This document shows positions 10,839 to 23,198 of a DNA stretch of 64,000 bases, in pieces. The DNA comes from Archivesica marissinica (Eukaryota > Mollusca > Bivalvia > Venerida > Vesicomyidae): the NCBI GenBank assembly GCA_014843695.1, contig CM026387.1, positions 68,246,630 through 68,310,629 of the forward strand. Reading direction: 5' to 3'. Position numbers and translations under genes: made by a program. Below the pieces are notes generated by a model. The model saw nothing but the letters and a program-made list of their open reading frames with translations. It was not told where the DNA came from and ran no database searches. How positions within the stretch are numbered: the first letter of the stretch is position 1; every line of letters starts with the position of its first letter.

Positions 10839-11835
10839 ATACGCTACAATAGCTACACAGTCCTAATTCATCATTGTCTTTAACTTAGAGAGATGGTTTC
10901 ACTTACAACAGTCTCTTAGCAACACAAACTCGCAATTACCAAACAATATATATGTGCATGTATAAATTGCTACCACACATTCTTGCGAAATAGTTTGAAA
11001 TTATTTGTTTCATCAGTAAACAATGCGTTTGTGATACGCAAATTCTCAAAAGTGAAAGTAAAAATGTTTCAAAAAAGGTTAGCACGCTCCGGTAGCAAGG
11101 AACATTTGTTTAATATTTCAATTCTATACAATAGGAATTTACATTCATTTACAGTCAGTGGAAATATCCTCTTTTTTACCCGATTTGATGTCGCTTTAAG
11201 AACATAATTCATTATTGACAGAACTGATCTACTGGACCATTCTGAGAACTCCAGTTCTTGACACTTCCAACAACCACTGTAGCTGTCTTAATTACTTCAA
11301 TTAGCTTGCTTTCTGATTCCAGTTGAAGAGACACATATTAAGTTACAGCTGATTTCGTAAAAGAGGCTTAAACCAACAAAACTGTAAATTGTCGCGAAAA
11401 CCTTTATATTTACACAAGGAATTTGACCAGATTAACAACGTTTTATCATTGATGTATTTAGTATCTAATAAGATTACGTTGGCACGAGTCGTGTCTAAAA
11501 TGTATGACTAATTGATTGAAGAGATCTAAAATTACTCTTAAATCCGACAGGATGGTATGGAATACACTATATAGTACGTCATGAGTTAAATGTGGATGAC
11601 GAGGACTTAACGTCATGTATTCAATTTCAATAAATTTACCGAGAAACAAGTATTTTCGGAATCTACAGACATCGGACACTGCTGGACATTTTAGCGTAAG
11701 TGTTTCTATTTTATTCTGGATGCGTCTTCTTAATTTATTATACATTCGTTATATTTAATTATACATATAAACACACAAACAAAAAACATATATTTATTAT
11801 ACATAGTTAGTGGTACATACATGTTTATACTACAG
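10839..11835. other. Intergenic, mostly unassigned
   Basis: No gene recognised. A half-site of the TTAA MITE terminus (GATGTCGCTTTAAG) is present at about 11188-11203 without a matching left end. The frames at 10983-11207 and 11458-11745 have no recognisable content. Confidence 0.4.
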
Positions 11836-12262
11836 GGAATCGGCACGTTTGGGGGTACTAGTATATATATTTAAGTACACACAGGGAATCGGCACGTTTG
11901 GGGGTACTAGTATATATATTTAAGTACACACAGGGATTCGGCACGTTTGGGGGTACTAGTATATATATTTAAGTACACACAGGGATTCGGCACGTTTGGG
12001 GGTACTAGTATATATATTTAAGTACACACAGGGAATCGGCACGTTGGGGGTACTAGTATATATATTTAAGTACACACAGGGATTCGTACGTTTGGGTACT
12101 AGTATATATATTAAGTACACACAGGGATTCGGCACGTTTGGGGTACTAGTATATATATTTAAGTACACACAGGTATTCGGCACGTTTTGGGGTACTAGTA
12201 TATATATTTAAGTAGCTTAAATATATATACTAGTACCCCCAAACGTGCCGAATCCCTGTGGT
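11836..12262. repeat. 49-bp minisatellite ending in one inverted unit
   Basis: About eight direct units (GGCACGTTTGGGGGTACTAG ... TATATATTTAAGTACACACA) run to about 12214. They are followed at once by a single inverted unit (CTTAAATATATATACTAG ... CGTGCCGAATCCCTGTG). The array is therefore bounded by inverted copies of its own unit, as expected of a MITE that expanded from one end. Confidence 0.85.
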
Positions 12263-12636
12263 TTATACATTATGTTTTACAAATGTGTTCATAAATATAT
12301 ATACATCTTCTTATATCTATCGCTCGTTGTTTTGGAACATCTCATTGTTGAAATATTCTAATATCCGATCTAAATACATGCCAACCAAAACGTGGCCGAC
12401 TTTTAAAGAAATTTAATTGTCTAATGTCAACCGTTAAAAGAAGAGATCTGTTATTCTAAATATTTGTACATTTTTAAAGAAAGTCTATACGTTAAGAAAT
12501 CAAATATTGTAATTTAAGTGTGTATGCATATCACGAAATATTATTTCCCCTATATTTGTTTGTGATTATAAGTATGTATATATGATTATACTGTTCATTA
12601 GCCAAAGGCATGTATTATGTCTATTTGCTAAATAAA
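12263..12636. other. Intergenic, nothing recognised
   Basis: AT-rich, no gene or repeat assigned. Confidence 0.4.
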
Positions 12637-12716
12637 CTTTGTCGTTGTTGTTGTTGTCGTCGTCATCGTCCTCGTCGTCGTCGTCGTCGTCGTCGTCGTT
12701 GTTGTCGTCGTCGGTG

Positions 12717-12776
<60 letters not shown>

Positions 12777-12793
12777 TTGTTGTTGTTGTTGGT
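12637..12793. repeat. GTC/GTT trinucleotide microsatellite
   Basis: About 155 bp of (GTC)n mixed with (GTT)n. The Arg/Cys-rich open frame across it is a compositional artefact. Confidence 0.95.
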
Positions 12794-13175
12794 CTAGTCA
12801 ATCAGAGGCATACAGTAATCATATAAAAGCGATGTTACGTAAACAATCATACTCCATTACACAGCGGGAATCCATTCACCACGGGTCTCATGCTTTACTA
12901 TTTCAGATTTGTTTATTGAATGTATGGTAGATTTCCTCATTATTACATAACCACAGTAACTGTTCCAATTACAAATTTTTAAGAATTAATTTGGCTTTGA
13001 ACACTAATTGCTAAAACTCTAAAGAAATGTATTCTGAAATAAATGATAAAATTCAGGTAGTAAACTATATAATTCAAATGTTTAGATGAACTGTGATATT
13101 GCTGACTACAATTGTGATTATGTACTAAGTATGACATTGATATAATGGCAAGTGTGATTGTATAGTAATGTAGTT
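12794..13175. other. Intergenic, nothing recognised
   Basis: AT-rich, no gene or repeat assigned. Confidence 0.4.
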
Positions 13176-13405
13176 TTATACAAATTTATTTTAGCTCGAT
13201 TGCGAAACAAGTTCTTAAACTTATATTAATCACTCTCGAGACCTCATTCCTGATGGAATCCATCGCCACGAGGGAGAGAGAAGAGGCAACGTGGAATTTA
13301 AATGCCTTGCCTAAGGGGATACTCGTAACGGCTCCAGCGGGGCTCGAACTCCGGACCTTTCGCATCTGAAGCGCACGCGCATCCACTGCACTATCACGAC
13401 TTCCA
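13176..13405 (-). mobile_element. tRNA-derived SINE, family B
   Basis: A near full-length reverse copy. The tail is ATACAAATTTATTTTAGCTC on the plus strand. The B-box is visible as GGGGCTCGAACTCCGG, and the head ends CACTATCACGACTTCC. Confidence 0.85.
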
Positions 13406-13611
13406 TAGTAATGTAGCTCTCCCGTATACAATGGTTTAGATATGGTACTTACATGAATTAAGATATCTATGTATACTTATTGCCTCGTCATTTGTGTAAA
13501 CTGTTGTATTAATACCTCATTATGTTATGTAAATGCATGACATGAGTGAATTACACGGTATATGAACAGTAAGTATACTGAACGCCAGAGATCACACACT
13601 CATCTGCGACA

Positions 13612-13842
13612 TTTCCTCCGTCCTGTAATTGATACGGTGTCTGTCTTGTACCAAAGAGGCTGTGAGTTCGAGCACCGTCAGCAACACTGTGGTGGTGTTC
13701 TTGCACAGGACGCTTCAATCCACATGTCCTCTTCTCTCTCACTCACGGCGATGGGTTCCACCAGGAATGACGTCTCGGGAGCGATTAATTTAATGTTGTT
13801 AAAACATGTTTCGCAATCGATCTGAAATAAATTACTATAACA
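13612..13842 (+). mobile_element. Diverged SINE related to family B
   Basis: Shares CTCTTCTCTCTC, GGCGATGG, TCCACCAGGAATGA and the tail CATGTTTCGCAATCG plus AAATAAATT with family B, but the head and middle differ (GTGAGTTCGAGCACCGTC). It is probably an older subfamily. Confidence 0.6.
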
Positions 13843-13949
13843 CATTAAAAGGAACGTTACATTAGTATGTTGCTTGCTGCGTCATTTCTCGTAGCCTGTG
13901 TAAAGTTCGTATACTGATTATACACAAGCAACTGGTGGTGATATGCACG

Positions 13950-14018
13950 CACCATCGCAAGAACGCACACACGCACTCACGCACTCACGCACACACGCAC
14001 ACACGCACTCACACACAC
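13950..14018. repeat. CA/CGCA-rich microsatellite
   Basis: Alternating CACACGCACTCACGCA tract. Confidence 0.85.
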
Positions 14019-14351
14019 GGACACATTTCATATAAACTTAAAAGGTTTTTTTAAAACGAAAATAAATTATTAAAGCATTCTCTGGCGAGCTTAATAATAT
14101 TTATGTCTGCACGATTTTAACAAATGTTTGTATGAAATGAAAACAAGTGACATTATTGCTTTATCACTTGAAAACAACCTTTAAACCATTTACATGATTG
14201 TCTCATTGTCTCGCTAGATCATTGACCTAACAACAACAATGCGTGAGTAAATGCACGTGCAATGTAGTTCTCAATAAAGGTATCATTGTCATGTGATAGA
14301 TAAATATAATATTTCTAGTGTATTATTTGGCAATCTATTTCATTTTTTCAG
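14019..14351 (+). other. Intron or 5' flank of the bHLH gene
   Basis: Ends with a polypyrimidine acceptor (CATTTTTTCAG) at 14351, 11 bases before the start codon. This implies at least one upstream noncoding exon that I could not locate. Confidence 0.5.
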
Positions 14352-14362
14352 AAACGGAAATA

Positions 14363-14959
14363 ATGTTTCCCGAAGAAAATGACAACTGCCAATATCTTGT
14401 AGATGGCAAGTTCTCGTCCCCATCATGTAAAGAATTCGGAATAAGCTATGACGAAAAGCAACCTAATGACGTCCACAACATTTGGCATACACCTTTACAC
14501 ATCGATGAAACTACCTGTATGTCTAAAACTAAAACTGATCCGTTTTCGCCACGTTGCATTATTCCGCTTCCGGCACCATTTGGATCGAGTCTGTACGACC
14601 CAACGTGCATCCGGCGTCGAAATGAACGTGAACGGGACAGGGTTAGATGTGTAAATGATGGCTATGTCCGACTAAAAGAACATTTACCAATTGAGAACAA
14701 AGACAAGCGAATCAGCAAGGTCGAGACGCTCCGCAGTGCCATACGATACATCAAATATCTGCAGAGATTGTTAGAAGTGGAGTGTTCGGATAATGGCGGT
14801 AGAACCGATTCAAATATAAACTTTTCAGGCAACAGTGGTTCACACGATGCAGGTGACTCAAGCTACAGTGAGAATGTATCTGACACGGAGAGTGAATCTG
14901 ACGGATTATACTATTCAATGGACTCTGCTGATATATCCTCTGACAGTGAATACAAGTAA
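14363..14959 (+). CDS. Achaete-scute-like bHLH transcription factor
   Basis: A 198-residue protein with a class II (proneural type) bHLH domain at about residues 84-138. The basic region is RRRNERERDRVR, and helix 1 continues VNDGYVRLKEHLP. The loop is short and Lys/Asp-rich, and helix 2 is ISKVETLRSAIRYIKYLQRL. The basic region, the VN(D/E)GY helix 1 and the SKVETLR motif are hallmarks of the achaete-scute group, closest by eye to the ASCL3/4/5 type rather than ASCL1. Such factors dimerise with E proteins and bind E-boxes in the nucleus. The C-terminus is Ser/Asp/Glu-rich. The start at 14363 lies 11 bases after a splice acceptor, so the coding region is probably a single exon. The last three codons (Tyr-Lys-stop) are already inside the first unit of the 34-bp satellite, which would make the 3' UTR very long and repetitive. 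Confidence 0.9.
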   Translation: MFPEENDNCQYLVDGKFSSPSCKEFGISYDEKQPNDVHNIWHTPLHIDETTCMSKTKTDPFSPRCIIPLPAPFGSSLYDPTCIRRRNERERDRVRCVNDGYVRLKEHLPIENKDKRISKVETLRSAIRYIKYLQRLLEVECSDNGGRTDSNINFSGNSGSHDAGDSSYSENVSDTESESDGLYYSMDSADISSDSEYK

Positions 14960-17900
14960 CACTGAGCACTGTAGAACAGTTTAATACAAGTAACACTGAG
15001 CACTGTAGAACAGTATAATACAAGTAACACTGAACACTGCAGAACAGTATAATACAAGTAACACTGAACACTGCAGAACAGTTTAATACAAGTAACACTG
15101 AACACTGCAGAACAGTTTCATACAAGTAACACTGAGCACTGTAGAACAGCTTAATACAAGTAACACTGAACACTGCAGAACAGTATAATACAAGTAACAC
15201 TGAACACTGCGGAACAGTATAATACAAGTAACACTGAACACTGCGGAACAGTATAATACAAGTAACACTGAACACTGCAGAACAGTTTAATACAAGTAAC
15301 ACTGAACACTGCAGAACAGTATAATACAAGTAACACTGAACACTGCAGAACAGTTTAATACAAGTAACACTGAACACTGCAGAACAGTTTCATACAAGTA
15401 ACACTGAGCACTGTAGAACAGCTTAATACAAGTAACACTGAACACTGCAGAACAGTATAATACAAGTAACACTGAACACTGCGGAACAGTATAATACAAG
15501 TAACACTGAACACTGCGGAACAGTATAATACAAGTAACACTGAACACTGCGGAACAGTATAATACAAGTAACACTGAACACTGCAGAACAGTATAATACA
15601 AGTAACACTGAACACTGAGGAACAGTATAATACAAGTAACACTGAACACTGTAGAACAGTATAATACAAGTAACACTGAACAGTGTAGAACAGTTTAATA
15701 CAAGTAACACTGAACACTGCGGAACAGTATAATACAAGTAACACTGAGCACTGTAGAACAGCTTAATACAAGTAACACTGAACACTGTAGAACAGTTTAA
15801 TACAAGTAACACTGAACACTGCGGAACAGTATAATACAAGTAACACTGAACACTGCAGAACAGTATAATACAAGTAACACTGAACACTGTAGAACAGCTT
15901 AATACAAGTAACACTGAACACTGTAGAACAGCTTAATACAAGTAACACTGAACACTGCAGAACAGTTTAATACAAGTAACACTGAACACTGTATAACAGT
16001 TTAATACAAGTAACACTGAACACTGTAGAACAGTTTAATACAAGTAACACTGAGCACTGTAGAACAGCTTAATACAAGTAACACTGAACACTGCAGAACA
16101 GTTTAATACAAGTAACACTGAACACTGTAAAACAGTTTAATACAAGTAACACTGAACACTGCGGAACAGTATAATACAAGTAACACTGAACACTGCAGAA
16201 CAGTATAATACAAGTAACACTGAACACTGCAGAATAGTATAATACAAGTAACACTGGATACTGCAGAACAGATTAATACAAGTAACACTGAACACTGGAG
16301 AACAGTTTAATACAAGTAACACTGGATACTGCAGAACAGATTAATACAAGTAACACTGAACACTGCAGAACAGTTTAATACAAGTAACACTGAACACTGC
16401 AGAACAGTTTAATACAAGTAACACTGGATACTGCAGAACAGTTTAATACAAGTAACACTGGATACTGCAGAACAGTATAATACAAGTAACACTGAACACT
16501 ACAGAACAGATTAATACAAGTAACACTGAACACTGCATAATAGTTTAATACAAGTAACACTGAACACTGCATAATAGTTTAATACAAGTAACACTGAACA
16601 CTGCATAACATTTTAATACAAGTAACACTGAACACTGCAGAACAGTTTAATACAAGTAACACTGGACACTGCAGAACAGTTTAATACAAGTAACACTGAA
16701 CACTGCGGAACAGTTTAATACAAGTAACACTGAACACTGTAGAACAGTTTAATACAAGTAACACTGAACACTGCAGAACAGTTTAATACAAGTAACACTG
16801 AACACTGTAGAACAGTTTAATACAAGTAACACTGAACACTGCGGAACAATATAATACAAGTAACACTGAACACAACAGAACAGATTAATACAAGTAACAC
16901 TGAACACTGCAGAACAGTTTAATACAAGTAACACTGGACACTGCAGAACAGTTTAATACAAGTAACACTGAACACTGGAGAACAGTTTAATACAAGTACC
17001 ATGAACACTGCAGAACAGTTTAATATAAGTAACACTGAACACTGCAGAACAGTTTAATACAAGTAACACTGAACACTGTAGAACAGTTTAATACAAGTAA
17101 CACTGAACACTGCAGAACAGTATAATACAAGTAACACTGAACACTGTAGAACATTTTAATACAAGTAACACTGAACACTGCAGAACAGTTTAATACAAGT
17201 AACACTGAACACTGCGGAACAGTTTAATACAAGTAACACTGAACACTGCAGAACAGTTTAATACAAGTAACACTGAACACTGCAGAACAGATTAATACAA
17301 GTAACACTGAACACTGCAGAACAGTTTAATACAAGTAACACTGAACACTGTAGAACAGTTTAATACAAGTAACACTGAACACTGCAGAACAGTATAATAC
17401 AAGTAACACTGAACACTGCAGAACAGTATAATACAAGTAACACTGAACACTGCAGAAGAGTTTAATACAAGTAACACTGGACACTGCAGAACAGTTTAAT
17501 ACAAGTAAAATGAACACTGCAGAACAGTTTAATACAAGTACCATGAACACTGCAGAACAGTTTAATACAGGTAACACTGAACACTGCATAAGAGTTTAAT
17601 ACAAGTAACACTGAACACTGCATAAGAGTTTAATACAAGTAACACTGAACACTGCATAACATTTTAATACAAGTAACACTGAACACTGCAGAACAGTTTA
17701 ATACAAGTAACACTGGACACTGCAGAACAGTTTAATACAAGTAACACTGAACACTGCGGAACAGTTTAATACAAGTAACACTGAACACTGTAGAACAGTT
17801 TAATACAAGTAACACTGAACACTGCAGAACAGTTTAATACAAGTAACACTGAACACTGTAGAACAGTTTAATACAAGTAACACTGAACACTGCGGAACAG

Positions 17901-20820
17901 TATAATACAAGTAACACTGAACACAACAGAACAGATTAATACAAGTAACACTGAACACTGCAGAACAGTTTAATACAAGTAACACTGGACACTGCAGAAC
18001 AGTTTAATACAAGTAACACTGAACACTGCATAACATTTTAATACAAGTAACACTGAACACTGCAGAACAGTTTAATACAAGTAACACTGAACACTGCGGA
18101 ACAGTTTAATACAAGTAACACTGAACACTGGAGAACAGTTTAATACAAGTAACATGAACACTGCAGAACAGTTTAATACAAGTACCATGAACACTGCAGA
18201 ACAGTTTAATATAAGTAACACTGAACACTGCAGAACAGTTTAATACAAGTAACACTGAACACTGTAGAACAGTTTAATACAAGTAACACTGAACACTGCA
18301 GAACAGTATAATACAAGTAACACTGAACACTGCAGAACAGTTTCATACAAGTAACACTGAGCACTGTAGAACAGCTTAATACAAGTAACACTGAACACTG
18401 CAGAACAGTATAATACAAGTAACACTGAACACTGCGGAACAGTATAATACAAGTAACACTGAACACTGCGGAACAGTATAATACAAGTAACACTGAACAC
18501 TGCGGAACAGTATAATACAAGTAACACTGAACACTGCAGAACAGTATAATACAAGTAACACTGAACACTGAGGAACAGTATAATACAAGTAACACTGAAC
18601 ACTGTAGAACAGTATAATACAAGTAACACTGAACACTGTAGAACAGTTTAATACAAGTAACACTGAACACTGCGGAACAGTATAATACAAGTAACACTGA
18701 GCACTGTAGAACAGCTTAATACAAGTAACACTGAACACTGTAGAACAGTTTAATACAAGTAACACTGAACACTGCGGAACAGTATAATACAAGTAACACT
18801 GAACACTGCAGAACAGTATAATACAAGTAACACTGAACACTGTAGAACAGCTTAATACAAGTAACACTGAACACTGTAGAACAGCTTAATACAAGTAACA
18901 CTGAACACTGTAGAACAGTTTAATACAAGTAACACTGAACACTGTAGAACAGTTTAATACAAGTAACACTGAGCACTGTAGAACAGCTTAATACAAGTAA
19001 CACTGAACACTGCAGAACAGTTTAATACAAGTAACACTGAACACTGTAAAACAGTTTAATACAAGTAACACTGAACACTGCGGAACAGTATAATACAAGT
19101 AACACTGAACACTGCAGAACAGTTTAATACAAGTAACACTGAACACTGCAGAACAGTTTAATACAAGTAACACTGGATACTGCAGAACAGTTTAATACAA
19201 GTAACACTGGATACTGCAGAACAGTATAATACAAGTAACACTGAACACTACAGAACAGATTAATACAAGTAACACTGAACACTGCATAAGAGTTTAATAC
19301 AAGTAACACTGAACACTGCATAAGAGTTTAATACAAGTAACACTGAACACTGCATAACATTTTAATACAAGTAACACTGAACACTGCAGAACAGTTTAAT
19401 ACAAGTAACACTGGACACTGCAGAACAGTTTAATACAAGTAACACTGAACACTGCGGAACAGTTTAATACAAGTAACACTGAACACTGTAGAACAGTTTA
19501 ATACAAGTAACACTGAACACTGCAGAACAGTTTAATACAAGTAACACTGAACACTGTAGAACAGTTTAATACAAGTAACACTGAACACTGCGGAACAGTA
19601 TAATACAAGTAACACTGAACACAACAGAACAGATTAATACAAGTAACACTGAACACTGCAGAACAGTTTAATACAAGTAACACTGGACACTGCAGAACAG
19701 TTTAATACAAGTAACACTGAACACTGGAGAACAGTTTAATACAAGTAACATGAACACTGCAGAACAGTTTAATACAAGTACCATGAACACTGCAGAACAG
19801 TTTAATATAAGTAACACTGAACACTGCAGAACAGTTTAATACAAGTAACACTGAACACTGTAGAACAGTTTAATACAAGTAACACTGAACACTGCAGAAC
19901 AGTATAATACAAGTAACACTGAACACTGTAGAACATTTTAATACAAGTAACACTGAACACTGCAGAACAGTTTAATACAAGTAACACTGAACACTGCGGA
20001 ACAGTTTAATACAAGTAACACTGAACACTGCAGAACAGTTTAATACAAGTAACACTGAACACTGCAGAACAGATTAATACAAGTAACACTGAACACTGCA
20101 GAACAGTTTAATACAAGTAACACTGAACACTGTAGAACAGTTTAATACAAGTAACACTGAACACTGCAGAACAGTATAATACAAGTAACACTGAACACTG
20201 CAGAACAGTATAATACAAGTAACACTGAACACTGCAGAAGAGTTTAATACAAGTAACACTGGACACTGCAGAACAGTTTAATACAAGTAAAATGAACACT
20301 GCAGAACAGTTTAATACAAGTACCATGAACACTGCAGAACAGTTTAATACAGGTAACACTGAACACTGCATAAGAGTTTAATACAAGTAACACTGAACAC
20401 TGCATAAGAGTTTAATACAAGTAACACTGAACACTGCATAACATTTTAATACAAGTAACACTGAACACTGCAGAACAGTTTAATACAAGTAACACTGGAC
20501 ACTGCAGAACAGTTTAATACAAGTAACACTGAACACTGCGGAACAGTTTAATACAAGTAACACTGAACACTGTAGAACAGTTTAATACAAGTAACACTGA
20601 ACACTGCAGAACAGTTTAATACAAGTAACACTGAACACTGTAGAACAGTTTAATACAAGTAACACTGAACACTGCGGAACAGTATAATACAAGTAACACT
20701 GAACACAACAGAACAGATTAATACAAGTAACACTGAACACTGCAGAACAGTTTAATACAAGTAACACTGGACACTGCAGAACAGTTTAATACAAGTAACA
20801 CTGAACACTGCAGAACAGTT
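14951..20820. repeat. 34-bp satellite array, about 172 copies
   Basis: The consensus unit is AATACAAGTAACACTGAACA followed by CTGCAGAACAGTTT, with few substitutions. Single variants (GC/GA, CAG/TAG/CGG, TTTAA/TATAA/CTTAA) recur in the same order at offsets of about 1051, 2749-2782 and 2953 bp. This shows large internal duplications. A few units are 32 bp. The array starts at the bHLH stop codon. Minus-strand open frames of 61-208 codons are artefacts of a unit that lacks minus-strand stops. Confidence 0.97.
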
Positions 20821-20825
20821 CATGT

Positions 20826-21234
20826 CGCAAGTAAAACGTAAAAACACGGTCTGCCAGTCACCAGATGTATGCACGGTCTGCCAGTCACCAGATGTATGCA
20901 CGGTCTACCAGTCACCATATGTATGCACGGTCTGCCAGTCACCAGATGTATGCACGGTCTACCAGTCACCAGATGTATGCACGGTCTGTCAGTCACCAGA
21001 TGTATACACGGTCTGCCAGTCACCAGATGTATGCACGGTCTGCCAGTCACCAGATGTATGCACGGTCTGTCAGTCACCAGATGTATGCACGGTCTGTCAG
21101 TCACCAAATGTATGCATGGTCTGCCAGTCACCAGATGTATGCACGGTCTGCCAGTCACCAGATGTATGCATGGTCTGCCAGTCACCAGATGTATGCACGG
21201 TCTGCCAGTCACCAGATGTATGCACCATTGTACA
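20826..21234. repeat. 27-bp minisatellite, about 15 copies
   Basis: The unit is GGTCTGCCAGTCACCAGATG plus TATGCAC. It starts six bases after the 34-bp satellite stops. The unit is a multiple of three, so long frames on both strands are artefacts. Confidence 0.95.
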
Positions 21235-21254
21235 TAAATATAATGTTTATTATA

Positions 21255-21440
21255 AGCAGGCCTGTAGCCACATTGGGGAGAATGATGGTCTCTGAATGAG
21301 GGTCTCTGAATGAGGGTCTCTGAATGAGGGTATCTGAATGAGTGTCTCTGAATGAGGGTCTCTGAATGATGGTCTCTCCTCGGTTAGAATTTGGCAAATA
21401 AAGACGCACAATAATGGATACAAAAACAGGCAAACTGTAA
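21255..21440. repeat. Element fragment with internal 14-bp tandem repeat
   Basis: Begins CAGGCCTGTAGCCACATTGG and ends near CTCCTCGGTTAGAATTTGGC, matching the ends of a related unit at 25604-25880. The interior is replaced by about seven copies of GGTCTCTGAATGAG. Confidence 0.65.
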
Positions 21441-21442
21441 TT

Positions 21443-21632
21443 GTTTTTATTTGATTCGATCTGCCTATATATGTACCTTCATTCTATTTCATTCATGGAT
21501 TCGATCTGCCTATATGTACCTTCATTCTATTTCATTCATGGATTCGATCTGCCTATATATGTACCTTCATTCTATTTCATTCATGGATTCGATCTGCCTA
21601 CATGTGCCTTCATTCTATTTCATTCATGGGGA
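21443..21632. repeat. 45-bp minisatellite, about 4 copies
   Basis: The unit is GATTCGATCTGCCTATATAT then GTACCTTCATTCTATTTCAT and TCATG; some units lack two bases. Confidence 0.9.
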
Positions 21633-22557
21633 CTCCGGTAGTGTACTGTATTGCGGTATTACATACTCTCCAAACCCAGTGCATTGATTCATGTATTCTG
21701 TAGAAAGTTAGCCTGGGAACAGGCATCGATATAGTTTGCCTTGTCAGTCAAATAAATATATTTTAACACTGAGTCTATTAATTGGGCCGTATCGAATTTC
21801 TGATCATATCAACCTGTCATTTTGCATGCAGAAAATTTATGAAAAATAGACAGACTGGAACCCAGGCTAGGCCAAGTTTAATAGTAGCTAGTAGCATTTC
21901 ACATATATTATTTTCTTAAATTCTAAATTAAATTCATTTTGCCAGAAGTTAAAAAGTGAAAAATCGACAGACTGGAACCCAGGCTAGTAGAAAGTATGCG
22001 AGTCCCTCTATCAGAAAACCTGACGCAACAGCAACACACATATTTGACATAAAATCGTATCCGTGTCGTCTATGGTTTTATTTCGTAGCTGAATGCATCC
22101 AGGAAGCACTAATACGCACATACAAGCATCGACACGCACGAACGCACCACGCACGCACGCATGTTCTCTTTCGAAAACGGATCCTTTGTAGAGCCACACT
22201 CCCCACTGTTAGCCCCACAACATCATATATACGGATCTGACAGTTAGACATCTGGTCGTCTCGGTCGTTCCAGGGTCTGACCATACCTCCACCACTTCCG
22301 TAAGACAGCGATACTGGAGAGTGTGTTCCTTGTTGCAAGGTCGACGAAAAGAATATCCCAGTATCATACGCTGCTGCTGCGAGATGTGCCCCGACCGCGA
22401 CGTGCACGCCGTGTTGAGATCGGCCCAGGAGAAATGCTTTAGTTCTCCTGACCGTGATAATATATTGAACGTTTAACATCAAGAGCATGGGGCATTGCTT
22501 ATTAAAGGTTGCATTATTGGTGGAGGAAGACACCGGGTGCGAGTAGTATTTCAGAGT
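21633..22557. other. Intergenic, repeat fragments only
   Basis: GACAGACTGGAACCCAGGCT occurs twice (about 21850 and 21965), which suggests a small duplicated element. A GCACGCACGCA tract lies near 22130-22160. No gene was recognised. Confidence 0.4.
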
Positions 22558-22789
22558 GGAAGTCGTGATAGCGCAGTGGATGCGCATTCGCTTCAGGTGC
22601 GAATGGTCGGAGTTCGAGCCCCACTGGAACCGTTACGATTGTGCCCTTAGGCAAGGCATTTAAATTCCACGTTGCCTCTTCTCTATTCCTCGTGGCGATG
22701 GATTCCATCAGGAATGAGGTCTCGAGAGTGATTTATATAAGTTGAAATAACTTGTTTCGCAATCGAGCTAAAATAAATTTGTATAAACT
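22558..22789 (+). mobile_element. tRNA-derived SINE, family B, full length
   Basis: The head is GGAAGTCGTGATAGCGCAGT, the B-box GAGTTCGAGCCCC, then TTAGGCAAGGCATTTAAATT, and the tail is AACTTGTTTCGCAATCGAGC plus AAATTTGTATAAAC. Confidence 0.88.
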
Positions 22790-22799
22790 AGTAATATTT

Positions 22800-22935
22800 C
22801 AGGCTCGAACAGGCACCAGGGTAGAACCACGGACTTCAGCAAGGCAGCTGGAGAGTGTCCCAACATGAAATAACTTGACACCCCAACGGGAGTCCATCCT
22901 AATCGACGAGGTTCAGGCGGGCAAACCGTTATAAG
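22800..22935 (-). mobile_element. SINE-like fragment
   Basis: CAACATGAAATAACTTGACACC and nearby words resemble the 57735-57955 SINE (CACATGAAATAATCCGACACC). It is probably a diverged or truncated relative. Confidence 0.35.
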
Positions 22936-22973
22936 GTCGAAGAGAAGAAGACTATTTAAAAAGACCGCCTCCG

Positions 22974-23197
22974 TGGTCGAGTGGTTATGGTCGCTGACTT
23001 GTATGCCATGCTGATGGTCACGGGTTCGAGTCCGCACAGATCGTGTCTCATTTACATGAAAACGTTGGCAGTTTCTTACGGAGGTTGGTGCACAAAGTAC
23101 TGGGTAACCGCTGGAGCCTGTCCATGAAAGGTTTTGCTAGGTAAACTGCCCGTCGCTCAAATGGGCAACCGGTAGCGACGTTAAATAAACTTAAATA
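22974..23197 (+). mobile_element. tRNA-derived SINE, family D
   Basis: The head is CCTCCGTGGTCGAGTGGTTA, the B-box GGGTTCGAGTCC, the middle CTTACGGAGGTTGGTG. The tail is GGGCAACCGGTAGCGACGTT then AAATAAACTTAAATAAA. The tail is almost the same as that of family A, while the head differs. The reverse copy is at 49171-49437. Confidence 0.82.
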
Positions 23198-23198
23198 A

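Noticed and set aside
10983..11207. A 74-codon frame ending in a MITE terminus half-site
   Set aside because: No recognisable protein features; the end overlaps GATGTCGCTTTAAG.
12610..12930. Arg/Cys-rich 106-codon frame
   Set aside because: Produced by the GTC/GTT microsatellite.
14751..20767. Many minus-strand open frames of 61-208 codons (Leu/Val/Cys/Tyr-rich) across the satellite
   Set aside because: They are translations of the 34-bp unit, which happens to lack stops on the minus strand over three-unit cycles. There is no independent coding evidence.
14951..20820. CRISPR-like regular repeat array
   Set aside because: Units are contiguous 34-bp tandem repeats without unique spacers, in a eukaryotic intron-containing genome.
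20822..21299. Overlapping frames of 122-157 codons in the 27-bp array
   Set aside because: All phases are open because the unit is 27 bp; no unique coding sequence adjoins.
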